Shown here one piece after another: positions 17,725-25,543 of a stretch of 64,000 bases of DNA. Under the pieces are notes generated by a model, which was not told where the DNA came from, made no database searches, and saw only the letters and a program-made list of their open reading frames with translations. Source of the stretch: Heliobacterium chlorum (GTDB taxonomy: Bacteria > Bacillota > Desulfitobacteriia > Heliobacteriales > Heliobacteriaceae). Made by a program: the position numbers and the translations under genes. The number at the start of each line of letters is the position of its first letter. Position 1 is the stretch's first letter. The DNA is taken from NCBI RefSeq assembly GCF_014502795.1, contig NZ_JACVHF010000003.1, forward strand, positions 208,040-272,039, read 5' to 3'.

Positions 17725-17740
17725 ATCAAATTAATTTGAT
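17725..17740. promoter_or_regulatory. Operator palindrome of the ArsR gene
   Basis: ATCAAATTAATTTGAT is a perfect 16-base inverted repeat immediately upstream of the repressor gene, in the position expected for an autoregulatory operator. Confidence 0.65.
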
Positions 17741-17778
17741 TCATTCAAGTCGTCAAGAAATCATAACCATAATAGCGT

Positions 17779-17826
17779 AAAAAAACCCCCTTGGCAGACG
17801 GTACGGTCTCTCCTGCCAAGGAGGGG
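17779..17826 (-). terminator. Strong hairpin terminator
   Basis: CCCCCTTGGCAG and CTGCCAAGGAGGGG form a long GC stem; the minus strand then runs into seven Ts. It ends the transcript coming from the STAS side. The 340-base gap between the ArsR and STAS genes holds this, a second hairpin and no convincing gene. Confidence 0.75.
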
Positions 17827-17977
17827 CGAGAAGGACGATATTTAATGAAACCAAAAGGTGTTTGCTTATCAAGTAAGGAATCGGTTCTCTGTCACTTATT
17901 TTACTAAATATTCTGCTCTTTTGGCAAAGACGAATTTGTTATAGGAGTCATTCGATCTTTCTATAGAAAAACATGAA

Positions 17978-18004
17978 AGCGTATACCGACTACAGGTATA
18001 CGCT
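17978..18004 (-). terminator. Hairpin after the STAS gene
   Basis: AGCGTATACC and GGTATACGCT are perfect arms around a seven-base loop; on the minus strand they are followed by a T-rich tract. Confidence 0.55.
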
Positions 18005-18038
18005 CTCGTTCTTACTATGAAATTACTATGCCTTAACA

Positions 18039-18359
18039 TCATCGTATCGTAAATACCTCGTTCAGACGGGTAATTTCAAATACTTGACGTACAAATCGAT
18101 TGGGGTTTTTCAAATACAATTGCCCTCCATATTCATGGGTACGCTTTAAGAGAGCAATCAAGGCGCTAATGGCCATGCTATCAATCAGGTCAACACTGCT
18201 CAAATCAATATGGACATTAAATTTCCCCTGGTCTATAAACTCCAGTATCACTTCTTTGAACTTTTTTGCTTTGAGCAAGGTGATACTGCCGACAAGTTTT
18301 ACATACACGTCATTGCCATCAAATGAGATTTTATAGGACAACTGCATCACCTGGTCCAT
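18039..18359 (-). CDS. STAS-domain anti-sigma-factor antagonist-like protein
   Basis: About 106 aa from the ATG reading M-D-Q-V-M-Q-L; the open frame runs further to 18398 and the start is uncertain. It has the SpoIIAA/STAS fold with 'FNVHIDLSSVDLIDSMAISALI', where Ser in 'DSMA' is the usual phosphorylation site. Such proteins bind or are phosphorylated by an anti-sigma kinase in partner-switching control of sigma factors or related signalling. No kinase or sigma gene lies beside it, so its partner is not known. Confidence 0.8.
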   Translation of the reverse strand: MDQVMQLSYKISFDGNDVYVKLVGSITLLKAKKFKEVILEFIDQGKFNVHIDLSSVDLIDSMAISALIALLKRTHEYGGQLYLKNPNRFVRQVFEITRLNEVFTIR

Positions 18360-18468
18360 ATAAACTGTAGTTCTTACCACAGGAGTAGTTAAAAACATAT
18401 TACCATGGCGCCCGTGTCGAAAATAGTCGCATTCTGTCTTGTGAAATAATCTTTTATTTAGTAGGGAT

Positions 18469-18804
18469 TTAGTAGGGTCCGTCGAGCAGTCTGTCCCAAT
18501 GACCGTAAATCAAAAGATTATGTAACTGATGGATAAATCTCTCCCACTTATTTTTTTCCGGTTCTCGAAACATGGACCAATAGGCTTCCTCGGTGTAGTT
18601 CTCCTTAATTTCTTGAATCAGACTGTTTAGCCGGTCTCGACAAATCATCACCTGAGCCGATGCGATTTCCCGGTACCGGTCACCGGCATGTTCAAGACGT
18701 TCAACGGCGAGATTATACTCTTTTTTAGCTTCTTCCATCTGATCAAAAAGCAGTTGGAAATCCTTTTCACCCTTGAAGTGGGACTGAAAACTTGCGAACG
18801 CCAC
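18469..18804 (-). CDS. Helical protein of unknown function
   Basis: 111 aa, GTG start with AGGGGGAGAAG upstream. The central stretch 'MEEAKKEYNLAVERLEHAGD' and the helix after it predict a long helical hairpin, loosely like the small DUF2508 (YaaL) proteins. The C-terminus is rich in aromatics ('RFIHQLHNLLIYGHWDRLL'). There is no membrane segment. I cannot assign a function. Confidence 0.65.
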   Translation of the reverse strand: MAFASFQSHFKGEKDFQLLFDQMEEAKKEYNLAVERLEHAGDRYREIASAQVMICRDRLNSLIQEIKENYTEEAYWSMFREPEKNKWERFIHQLHNLLIYGHWDRLLDGPY

Positions 18805-18891
18805 AATCTTCTCCCCCTTTTACCTGGTGATCTGCCTGTCCGTTGTTACCTCATGTATATGAGTAGGTTTTTCGTTTACTACCCCCTTTTC

Positions 18892-18924
18892 AAAAAAATA
18901 ACGATCTCGCCAAACACGAGATCG
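18892..18924 (-). terminator. Hairpin terminator
   Basis: CGATCTCG and CGAGATCG pair across seven bases, and the minus strand continues into a run of Ts. Confidence 0.6.
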
Positions 18925-18940
18925 CTTACGATGTTTTTCT

Positions 18941-18980
18941 TTAAAAAATGCAAGGCGAGGGTAGCATATCCTCGCCTTGC
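18941..18980 (-). terminator. Terminator of the 65-aa gene
   Basis: GCAAGGCGAGG and CCTCGCCTTGC form a perfect 11-bp stem, followed on the minus strand by ATTTTTT. It lies ten bases after the stop of the 65-aa gene. Confidence 0.75.
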
Positions 18981-18989
18981 TGTCGGAGG

Positions 18990-19187
18990 TCACTGAAAGC
19001 TGACTTGAACCATGGCTTCAGAATCACCCATATCGGCGGCTACAATCTGATGGACTTCAATGGGGACATCGAACCCGGAGATGATGACGCGATCCAATAA
19101 ATCACAAAACTCTTTGGGCGAATTCCCTATTAACTTGGTTTCGCGTTGTTCCCGAGGTTTCCGCCATCGTTCAAAAAAAGCTACCAC
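18990..19187 (-). CDS. Small protein of unknown function
   Basis: 65 aa, GTG start that touches the ribosome-site-like AGGGGG. It begins with a basic segment ('RWRKPREQRETK') followed by an ordered-looking region ending in 'MVQVSFQ'. It is not recognised. A strong terminator follows directly, which supports it being a real transcript end. A ferredoxin gene is just upstream on the same strand. Confidence 0.5.
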   Translation of the reverse strand: MVAFFERWRKPREQRETKLIGNSPKEFCDLLDRVIISGFDVPIEVHQIVAADMGDSEAMVQVSFQ

Positions 19188-19214
19188 CCCCTAAGGGGTA
19201 GCATATCCAGTTTT

Positions 19215-19391
19215 TCAGACTTGAAAAATACAGTTGGCCGGACAAGCGTCTACACAAGAACCGCAGTCGGTACAGGCAGGTTCGTCAATGATTCGAATAC
19301 CGCCGTTTACCTCAGAAACACATGAAGCAGGGCAGACAAATTGACAAGCGCCACAAGCGACACAACCATCGGCGTTAACTTGGTATGCCAT
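19215..19391 (-). CDS. 2[4Fe-4S] ferredoxin
   Basis: 58 aa from ATG 19391, which has AAAGGAG upstream. Two CxxCxxCxxxC motifs are visible ('GCVACGACQFVCPASC' and 'ACTDCGSCVDACPANC'), each ligating one 4Fe-4S cluster with the fourth cysteine of the other. It is a low-potential electron carrier of clostridial type, serving enzymes such as pyruvate:ferredoxin oxidoreductase, hydrogenase or nitrogenase. The partner cannot be inferred from neighbours. Confidence 0.9.
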   Translation of the reverse strand: MAYQVNADGCVACGACQFVCPASCVSEVNGGIRIIDEPACTDCGSCVDACPANCIFQV

Positions 19392-19454
19392 TAGATCGGT
19401 ACTCCTTTCGGATAGCAATGAAAATTATGAATAAGACATATTCGCCGATTATGT

Positions 19455-19676
19455 TTATTTTCCTTCCCTTTCTCCGCTTTTCCATGGTTGTCGAGGGTCT
19501 TCCTGTATGTTCGGAACGAGGCCCTTTGTCTTCGTTCGATAATATTCGTTTAACAAGCGATCAACTTCGCGAGATATGGCTACAGCCTTCTGGGGTCGTC
19601 GAGCCAACATGTGGCGAAGTGCTTCCTTGCGTTTTACCTGGATTTGTCGAAGTATATCGTTGTCGTCAACATTCAC
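19455..19676 (-). CDS. Spo0E-like aspartyl-phosphate phosphatase
   Basis: 73 aa, GTG start with GGGGG nine bases upstream. Two helices with the Spo0E-type signature 'AVAISREVDRLLNEYY' (consensus S-x-E-x-D-x-L-x-x-x-Y) are present. The family dephosphorylates Spo0A~P and so delays sporulation. The N-terminal helix is less conserved than in B. subtilis Spo0E. It supports a spore-forming lineage. Confidence is moderate because the motif is short. Confidence 0.6.
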   Translation of the reverse strand: MNVDDNDILRQIQVKRKEALRHMLARRPQKAVAISREVDRLLNEYYRTKTKGLVPNIQEDPRQPWKSGEREGK

Positions 19677-19795
19677 GATGAACTACCCCCGTTTTTCCAG
19701 TTACTGGTTATTATTTATTCGATAAACAAAGAGATTATCCCATTTTTTCCCTTTTTATTTTTCTGGATAATACTAAGAGAAATCTGAACAGAACG

Positions 19796-19821
19796 AAAAA
19801 ACGCCCGGATATACCGGGCGC
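19796..19821 (-). terminator. Terminator after the FAD oxidoreductase gene
   Basis: CGCCCGG and CCGGGCG form the stem, with AAAAAA on the left giving a T-run on the minus strand, 16 bases past the stop. Confidence 0.75.
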
Positions 19822-19836
19822 CGTAATGGGCAGTCT

Positions 19837-21216
19837 CTATTTTCGCCGTTCTGAGATAATTCTCGCCACATGGACACCGCTTGCACTCGCTTGAGAGAGA
19901 CCGCGGGTGACACCGGCGCCGTCTCCGATGGCGAACATGTTCGGAATTTCCGTCTCTAGTTGTTTCGTCAATTTTAGCCGAGAACTATAAAACTTCACTT
20001 CTACCCCGTACAATAGCGTATCATTGTTGGCCATGCCTGGAGCGATTTTATCGAGGGCATAGATCATCTCTACGATGTTGTCCAAGTGCCGTTTCGGCAG
20101 TACCAAGCTCAAGTCCCCTGGAGTGGCCTTTAAGGTGGGTTTCGTAAAGCTTTGAGACAGGCGGTGTTCATTTGTTCTTCGTCCTTTGACCAGATCGCCG
20201 AAACGTTGAACTAAGACGCCGCCGCTGAGCAGGTTCGAGAAAGAAGCGATGCGCTTTCCATACTGATGCGGCTCATTGAAGGGTTCTGTAAAGCGGTTGC
20301 TCACGAGCAAGGCAAAGTTTGTGTTCTTGCTGTGCAACTTTTCGTCTCGGTAACTGTGGCCGTTTACGGTAACAATGCCGTCAGTGTTCTCAGCGACAAC
20401 ATATCCCTTGGGGTTCATGCAGAAGGTGCGGACCAGGTCCCCATACTGTTTCGTACGATAGACTAGTTTCGCCTCATAAACCTCATCGGTGATATGCTGG
20501 AACACTTCCGCCGGAATCTCTACGCGAACACCCACATCGACCTGATTATTGTAGAGACCGAGGCCCAATTCTTTACATTGGTTCGCAAACAATTCGGAAC
20601 CGGCCCGTCCCGGGGCGGCGATGAGGTAATCACAGTCGATCCATTCGGGTTGCCCGATATCGAGTCGGAATCCCTCTCCCTCTTTGCAGATCTTCTGAAC
20701 ACGGGTATTGAAGATGATTTTGACTTTCTCTTTCAGAAATTCATAGATGCTTTTTAAAATCTCAAGATTATTTTCTGTTCCCAGGTGCCGCACTTGCGCG
20801 TCCAGTAAATGCAAGTCGTAAGCGAGGGCTTGTTTGCGGAGGCCGCTGTTTTTTGTGCTAAAGAGTTCCGACGGTGCCCCGTAGCTCATATTAATCTGGT
20901 CCACATAAGCGATCAGATCGAGCACTTCCTGGTCAGGAATATAGTCACTGAGCCAACCGCCAAATTCAGTCGTGAAATTATATTTTCCATCGGAAAATGC
21001 ACCGGCTCCACCAAAACCGCGCATGATTCCGCAAGGATTGCATTTGATGCAGTGGGTTACTTTTTTTTCAGCGATGGGGCATTTACGAGTGTAAATGTCT
21101 CTACCTTCTTCGATCATCACGACATTGACGTTCTCGTTTTTAGAAATCAACTCGTAGGCTGCAAAAATACCGGAAGGTCCACTTCCTATAATGGCTACAT
21201 CAAACTTAGTTGTCAT
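19837..21216 (-). CDS. FAD-dependent dehydrogenase (COG2509 type)
   Basis: About 459 aa from ATG 21216, which follows GAGGGG; the open frame extends to 21354 but that part is not protein-like. The dinucleotide-binding motif is 'VAIIGSGPSGIFAAYEL'. It then has a cysteine cluster 'KCPIAEKKVTHCIKCNPC', 'GFGGAGAFSDGKYN', and a C-terminal FAD motif 'NMFAIGDGAGVTRGLSQA'. These match the uncharacterised COG2509 flavoproteins. Substrate unknown. The clustered cysteines might hold a metal or disulfide, by inference. Confidence 0.85.
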   Translation of the reverse strand: MTTKFDVAIIGSGPSGIFAAYELISKNENVNVVMIEEGRDIYTRKCPIAEKKVTHCIKCNPCGIMRGFGGAGAFSDGKYNFTTEFGGWLSDYIPDQEVLDLIAYVDQINMSYGAPSELFSTKNSGLRKQALAYDLHLLDAQVRHLGTENNLEILKSIYEFLKEKVKIIFNTRVQKICKEGEGFRLDIGQPEWIDCDYLIAAPGRAGSELFANQCKELGLGLYNNQVDVGVRVEIPAEVFQHITDEVYEAKLVYRTKQYGDLVRTFCMNPKGYVVAENTDGIVTVNGHSYRDEKLHSKNTNFALLVSNRFTEPFNEPHQYGKRIASFSNLLSGGVLVQRFGDLVKGRRTNEHRLSQSFTKPTLKATPGDLSLVLPKRHLDNIVEMIYALDKIAPGMANNDTLLYGVEVKFYSSRLKLTKQLETEIPNMFAIGDGAGVTRGLSQASASGVHVARIISERRK

Positions 21217-21330
21217 ATGAATCCCCTCGCTCCCTACTATCTTGGTAACAAACCTTACGTATTTTACTCGATAGTTCAGCAAAAGTAAATAAAAATCTTT
21301 ATCTCTATTTCCCTTGTTTACAGGGGAAAT

Positions 21331-21370
21331 AAAAAATCCCACCGCATCCTTCAAAGGAACCGGCGGGATT
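21331..21370 (-). terminator. Terminator of the sdpRI operon
   Basis: AATCCCACCG and CGGCGGGATT form a hairpin whose left flank AAAAAA becomes a T-run on the minus strand, about 60 bases after the sdpI stop. Confidence 0.7.
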
Positions 21371-21432
21371 AGAGGTATCTTTCGGTTTCAAGTCAGCCTT
21401 CCCTATTGAACTTAGGAAAACACTCACTTTGG

Positions 21433-22101
21433 CTAGTTTAGCTGACCCTTTCCTCTTTTTTGGAAGAGCCACCATGCGTAAATGATCGGCACCAACAGCA
21501 GGGACAGAATTACCGTCAAGAATAAAGCCATACCCAGCGTTTCAGAAATAAATGGGGTCAGCATACCGATGGCGATCATCCCAAAACCACCGGCTACGAA
21601 AATACGGCCGCCTAGACGATGGGTTTTTGCCCAGATGTCACGGTCTGCCAATGTCCAAGGCAAACGAATTCCCATGAAATAGTTCTGTCTCATCCGAGGC
21701 ATCACATTGCCTAAGATCATAAACAGAAGACCAACGCCGACAGGAACAAGGTAATTCACTCTGAGGGGAACGCCTAAGCCAATCGCGATTGAAGTAAGCT
21801 GAATCACGAAGAAAAAAGCCACAATACTGGACATGACCGTCTGGTAAGTAGAGGTAAATTTCTCATAATTGAAGGCCATCGGATCAATGCGCCGCATGAG
21901 AGGACCCAAAAGGGTAATTAGAAAAATGATGGCTGGTCCAACCGTGAGCATTTCCAATTTGGTCCCCAAGCGATCCGCTTCCCCGGCGAAGTTCCAGTGG
22001 ACCGGGACTTGTTCAGGCAAATGAGGATAGGCCATCACAGAGACCAGGAGTGCTGCCGCAAATAGGATCGTCTGAAACCAAAAATGGGCACTACGATTCA
22101 T
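21433..22101 (-). CDS. sdpI: SdpI-family membrane protein
   Basis: 222 aa with about six transmembrane segments. The DUF1648 part ('PHLPEQVPVHWNFAGEADRL') is followed by the SdpI part ('MRQNYFMGIRLPWTLADRDI', then 'KTHRLGGRIF'). In B. subtilis SdpI gives immunity to the SdpC toxin and sequesters the repressor SdpR at the membrane. It overlaps sdpR by four bases, matching that pair. No SdpC-like toxin gene is nearby, so the signal may be another membrane stress. Confidence 0.85.
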   Translation of the reverse strand: MNRSAHFWFQTILFAAALLVSVMAYPHLPEQVPVHWNFAGEADRLGTKLEMLTVGPAIIFLITLLGPLMRRIDPMAFNYEKFTSTYQTVMSSIVAFFFVIQLTSIAIGLGVPLRVNYLVPVGVGLLFMILGNVMPRMRQNYFMGIRLPWTLADRDIWAKTHRLGGRIFVAGGFGMIAIGMLTPFISETLGMALFLTVILSLLLVPIIYAWWLFQKRGKGQLN

Positions 22102-22394
22102 TGATTATCCTCCTCTCGGGAGACCTGCCGCGACTCACCGCGGTCAGTCATCTCCAGCATCCAACTCAATACATCTTGAAAAACAGTGGTATTAAGACTG
22201 TAAAAAATCTGTTGTCCCCTTCGATCGTCGAGAACAAGACCAGCCGCCTTCAATGTTTGCAAGTGGTGAGAGATGCTCGGTTTAGAAATGTGAAAGGGTT
22301 CGGCCAACTCGCCGGCACTCTTTTCCCCTTGCCGAAGCAAAGTTAGAATTGCCCGGCGCGTCGGATCGGAAAGTGCGGAAAAGATCTGGTTCAT
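22098..22394 (-). CDS. sdpR: SdpR-type ArsR-family autorepressor
   Basis: 98 aa winged helix: 'IFSALSDPTRRAILTLLRQG', recognition region 'HISKPSISHHLQTLKAAGL' and wing 'RRGQQIFYSLN'. It has no metal-site cysteines, which fits SdpR rather than ArsR. It starts the sdpR–sdpI operon. A TTAGA-N6-TCTAA inverted repeat lies 26 bases upstream as a likely operator. Confidence 0.85.
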   Translation of the reverse strand: MNQIFSALSDPTRRAILTLLRQGEKSAGELAEPFHISKPSISHHLQTLKAAGLVLDDRRGQQIFYSLNTTVFQDVLSWMLEMTDRGESRQVSREEDNQ

Positions 22395-22419
22395 GAGGCC
22401 CTCCCTCCTGGGCTAATAA

Positions 22420-22435
22420 TTAGATGATTGTCTAA
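22420..22435. promoter_or_regulatory. Probable SdpR operator
   Basis: TTAGATGATTGTCTAA has half-sites TTAGA and TCTAA with six bases between them, just upstream of the repressor gene. Confidence 0.5.
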
Positions 22436-22583
22436 CTATCTAAATTCTATTCTGGCTGATTCCTGATGTCAACTTTTTTACGAGATTCAACCGTGGAAAA
22501 TTTTGTTAACCTTTGCCGAGGTTCACTCATAGTCTATGGCAAACCATTTAATCTAAGGTAGATGAAGGAGTGTGTGTCCCCTC

Positions 22584-23087
22584 ATGTATGAAGACGACTT
22601 TTATGTGACACAAGTCCCCCCTCCAGGACCGGACTTATTTGGTCAAGGGGGAACTGTTCCTTTGTACCGCTACTATAATCCAACCATCACCGATCATTTC
22701 TATACGACCAACTTCGGCGAACTTGGTCGCGGCCGGAACGGGTATAACTTCGAAGGAATCGCCTGCTATGTCCTAGCTAGGCAACGGGGCGGAACGGTAC
22801 CGCTCTACCGTTACTGGAACCCTACAATCGGCGACCATTTTTATACGACCAACTACGGAGAGCTCGGTGCCGGCGGATCTGGCTATATCTTCGAGGGAAT
22901 CCAATGTTATGTATACCCGACGCAGAGACCTCGAACAGTCCCCCTTTACCGCTATTGGAATGCCGCTTTAGGCGATCACTTTTATACGACGAACTACAAT
23001 GAACTCGGACCCGGGCGTTCCGGCTATGTCTTTGAAGGAATTCAGTGTTATGTCTTTCCTGCGTTCCCTTTCGGCGGTAGACGATAG
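22584..23087 (+). CDS. Three-repeat DUF5648 protein
   Basis: About 167 aa from ATG 22584; a GTG at 22572 is in frame but almost touches AGGAG (22566-22570). Three tandem repeats of about 42 residues fill the protein. Each starts 'TVPLYRYxNPTIxDHFYTT', continues with 'ELGxGxxGYxFEGI' and ends 'CYV'. This is the DUF5648 repeat, found in secreted or surface proteins in other bacteria. There is no signal peptide and the ends are short, so the protein is nearly pure repeat. Function unknown; a sugar-binding-like propeller blade arrangement is possible but not shown. Confidence 0.8.
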   Translation: MYEDDFYVTQVPPPGPDLFGQGGTVPLYRYYNPTITDHFYTTNFGELGRGRNGYNFEGIACYVLARQRGGTVPLYRYWNPTIGDHFYTTNYGELGAGGSGYIFEGIQCYVYPTQRPRTVPLYRYWNAALGDHFYTTNYNELGPGRSGYVFEGIQCYVFPAFPFGGRR

Positions 23088-23100
23088 TCTCCATGAAGAA

Positions 23101-23137
23101 AAAAGGCTGCTCAAAAAACAATTTTGAGCAGCCTTTC
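23101..23137 (+). terminator. Bidirectional terminator
   Basis: AAAGGCTGCTCAAA and TTTTGAGCAGCCTTT form a long perfect stem between two convergent genes. Confidence 0.85.
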
Positions 23138-23157
23138 TAGAGTTCAGTCAACATGAG

Positions 23158-24153
23158 CTATAGCGAAAAAATCGATGCTTCATTCGCTTCTTCACCCTTT
23201 TTCTCTTTTTGTTTTTGAAAGGCCAGGGTGTTTCTCTCCCAGAAGACCCCGTCAGTATAACCTTGAATACTTTTGTCTGTTTCGGCCATCTCTAGTCGTT
23301 TCAGAGCCAGGCATCCGTATCCTTCGTTACAGTCGACGGCGATGAAGTTCCGGTTGAGTTTTTTGGCTACCACAGCGGTTGTGCCGGAACCGACGAAGGG
23401 ATCGAAAACCACATCCCCTTCATTTGTGCTGGCTAACATGATTTTGGCCACCAGTTTCTCCGGTTTCTGTGTGGGATGGTCCGTATTTTCGGGCATCGAC
23501 CAAAAAGGAACGCTGATATCGGTCCACAAATTTGACGGATAGGTCTCCTTAAAGTTGCCCCCCTTCGTCTCTTCCCAATCCTTCGGTTTTCCATTTTCAC
23601 GGTAGGGAGCAATGACACGCCGTTTTAGCTTTACAGCATCCGGATTAAAGGTATACTGTTTGCTCTTAGTGGCAAACCAGATGTCTTCACAAGAATTCTT
23701 CCAGTTCGATTTGGCACCTCGTCCTTTTTCCCGCTCCCAGGTAATTCGATTTTGGATGATCAGATACTTCGCCAAAACCGTATGAATCGATACAGATGTC
23801 TTCCAGTCTCCGCATACATAGACCGAAGCATTTGGCTTTAATGTTGGCAATAGCCGGATAAACCATGAATCAAACCAAAGGGTATAGGCATCCACATCGG
23901 TGCCGTTAAAGGACAAGCCGTGAAATTCTTTGCTCAGGTTATAAGGTGGATCGAGGAAAAGTAAATCGACTGAATTCCGGGGAACCGCGTCGACGACATC
24001 CATGATGTCTCCGTGGGTGATTTTATTCAAAAATTCCTTTTCGCTGTGAAAGGGCGCCCTTGCCAACTGGCTGGCATACTGTATGTATTCCTCTTCTGAT
24101 AGTGTAACCGTCCGATTACGTCCGGCTCGTTGTTTTTCTGTAGATACAACCAC
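23158..24153 (-). CDS. Orphan beta-class DNA adenine/cytosine-N4 methyltransferase
   Basis: 331 aa, GTG start with GGAGGAG upstream. The catalytic motif DPPY (residues 68-71, 'LLFLDPPYNLSKEF') precedes the AdoMet-binding motif 'VFDPFVGSGTTAVVAKKL' near the C-terminus, the order of beta-class amino-methyltransferases. It should methylate adenine N6 or cytosine N4 in a specific DNA sequence. No restriction gene, specificity subunit or phage gene is adjacent, so it looks solitary. The target sequence cannot be read from the protein. Confidence 0.85.
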   Translation of the reverse strand: MVVSTEKQRAGRNRTVTLSEEEYIQYASQLARAPFHSEKEFLNKITHGDIMDVVDAVPRNSVDLLFLDPPYNLSKEFHGLSFNGTDVDAYTLWFDSWFIRLLPTLKPNASVYVCGDWKTSVSIHTVLAKYLIIQNRITWEREKGRGAKSNWKNSCEDIWFATKSKQYTFNPDAVKLKRRVIAPYRENGKPKDWEETKGGNFKETYPSNLWTDISVPFWSMPENTDHPTQKPEKLVAKIMLASTNEGDVVFDPFVGSGTTAVVAKKLNRNFIAVDCNEGYGCLALKRLEMAETDKSIQGYTDGVFWERNTLAFQKQKEKKGEEANEASIFSL

Positions 24154-24271
24154 GCTTTCTCCTCCTCCATACTATTATTATAACAGAACCAGACCCGAGG
24201 ATAGACTGCTTTGTCTGAGTATAAAAAGTCAGGCTCCATCGGGTTCGCGCTTTGTTTTTACTGATTTATCG

Positions 24272-24297
24272 AAAAAAAAGCCGGGCTTGCGCCCGGA
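24272..24297 (-). terminator. Terminator beyond the chemoreceptor remnant region
   Basis: GCCGGGC and GCCCGG arms, with eight As on the left giving a T-run on the minus strand. It follows the TGA that closes the transporter-like remnant. Confidence 0.75.
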
Positions 24298-24301
24298 CTG
24301 A

Positions 24302-24520
24302 TCAAGCCTGAATCAGGCCTAACCACTGCCAATAGGGAATACTTAATACAATCCCAATGAGGACGACTGCTGCATTGCATCACATACATTGCATCCCCTT
24401 GGTCGCCATGTTCAAACAGCAATGCGCCGGCAGGATAAGTCAAGCGCTCCAACTGCCCATAGAGGCGAGCCTGATCCACCGTCGACATGCCTTCGAATAT
24501 TTTAACGGATCGTAAATCCA
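24302..24520 (-). pseudogene. Junction of two gene remnants: cNMP-binding domain fragment and membrane-protein tail
   Basis: Just after the chemoreceptor stop, the minus strand encodes the N-terminal half of a cyclic-nucleotide-binding domain ('IFEGMSTVDQARLYGQLERL', then 'GALLFEHGDQGDAMYVM') with no start codon or ribosome site. Near 24370-24378 the frame changes and a 23-residue hydrophobic C-terminus follows ('AVVLIGIVLSIPYWQWLGL', ending I-Q-A-stop), like the end of an ion or anion transporter. A deletion probably fused the two. The terminator behind it would belong to the lost transporter gene. Confidence 0.5.
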
Positions 24521-24525
24521 ATGGT

Positions 24526-25353
24526 TTAGATCTCTTTCGAAACCGTTTGTATCGTCTCAGCGGCTGTAGCCAGTTGTTCCATCGCTTCCGAGATCTGTTG
24601 AGTGGCTTGGGCTTGGGCAGAACTAAGCCCCTCTGCTTGGTTGATCTTGTCAACCATATGGAGAATTTCACCAGCAATCGTCTGTAGAATATCTTTTATT
24701 TCTTTGACTGATTTCTCGCTGTCGAGAGACATCTTCCGTATTTCACCGGCCACGACGGAAAACCCTCGACCATGTTCACCGGCTCGAGCTGATTCAATGG
24801 AAGCGTTTAATCCCAACAAGTTGGTTCTGGAGGCGATGCCGGTAATAAATTTTAAGATGTCATCGGTTTTCTTGAGATGTTGCAATACAGTTTGGCTGGA
24901 ACCTTTCAGATCTGATAACTGCTTAGCCAGATTCCCGGCATTGGCAGCCACCTCCTGTGTTGTCGCGGTAATTTCCTCTGTCGACGAAGCCACTGTTTGG
25001 GATACATCCTGCATTTCTAAATTATTGGCTAAGTTTTGAGCGTAGGCGATCGTGCCAATCACTTGACCCTGTTCGTCTGTTACGGGCCGAGTGACCAGTT
25101 TTACTGGAAATCCATACTCTTCTTTGGTCAAAACTTTCGTCATCGGTTGTCCAGAAGACATCGTTTCCTCAAGGGGATCGCCCGGTTTGACGGGATCGCC
25201 GGGATGGATGCGCGTATTGATCGATCGGCTCGCTTCATAAGTAAGATACTTATGTCTATCGGTCACCATGATGACACAATCATAAGGCAAGATCGATCTC
25301 ATAATGGATGCATAACGAGCTAATTGTTCCATCTCTTTCTGACCGCCCATCAT
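24526..25353 (-). CDS. Soluble methyl-accepting chemotaxis-like sensor
   Basis: About 275 aa; AAAGGAG precedes ATG 25353/25350. It has no transmembrane segment. The N-terminal sensor (about residues 1-110) has '[19 protein letters not shown]' and ends with '[13 protein letters not shown]', PAS-like in length. The signalling helices carry the receptor hairpin tip '[19 protein letters not shown]'. It probably talks to CheA/CheW from the cytoplasm. The C-terminal helix is short compared with full receptors, and gene debris follows, so the 3' end may have been cut. Confidence 0.8.
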   Translation of the reverse strand: MMGGQKEMEQLARYASIMRSILPYDCVIMVTDRHKYLTYEASRSINTRIHPGDPVKPGDPLEETMSSGQPMTKVLTKEEYGFPVKLVTRPVTDEQGQVIGTIAYAQNLANNLEMQDVSQTVASSTEEITATTQEVAANAGNLAKQLSDLKGSSQTVLQHLKKTDDILKFITGIASRTNLLGLNASIESARAGEHGRGFSVVAGEIRKMSLDSEKSVKEIKDILQTIAGEILHMVDKINQAEGLSSAQAQATQQISEAMEQLATAAETIQTVSKEI

Positions 25354-25443
25354 TTCCACTCCTTTGATTCTTCAAAAAATGTTTAATTCTGTTTAGAATT
25401 TATTTCGCCATAGTCAAATATTTTCCTCTTTTATGTAACCGAA

Positions 25444-25482
25444 TAAAAAAACCTGCCGGAAGCATAGCTCCCAGGCAGGTTT
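25444..25482 (-). terminator. Terminator of panE
   Basis: AAAACCTGCC and GGCAGGTTTT are the arms; on the minus strand the stem is followed by seven Ts. Confidence 0.75.
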
Positions 25483-25543
25483 TAGGACGAATCCGTTTTC
25501 ATAAAAACTTGTGAATTGATTGGTCACGAGTGTTTGATTTGTT

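Noticed and set aside
17834..17896. 20-codon plus-strand ORF after GAAGGACG
   Set aside because: No conserved pattern and it lies between two minus-strand terminators; too little support.
24258..24677. A 139-residue intact cyclic-nucleotide-binding gene
   Set aside because: Its first 50 residues lie in the wrong frame of the chemoreceptor gene and the domain stops halfway; treated as a remnant.
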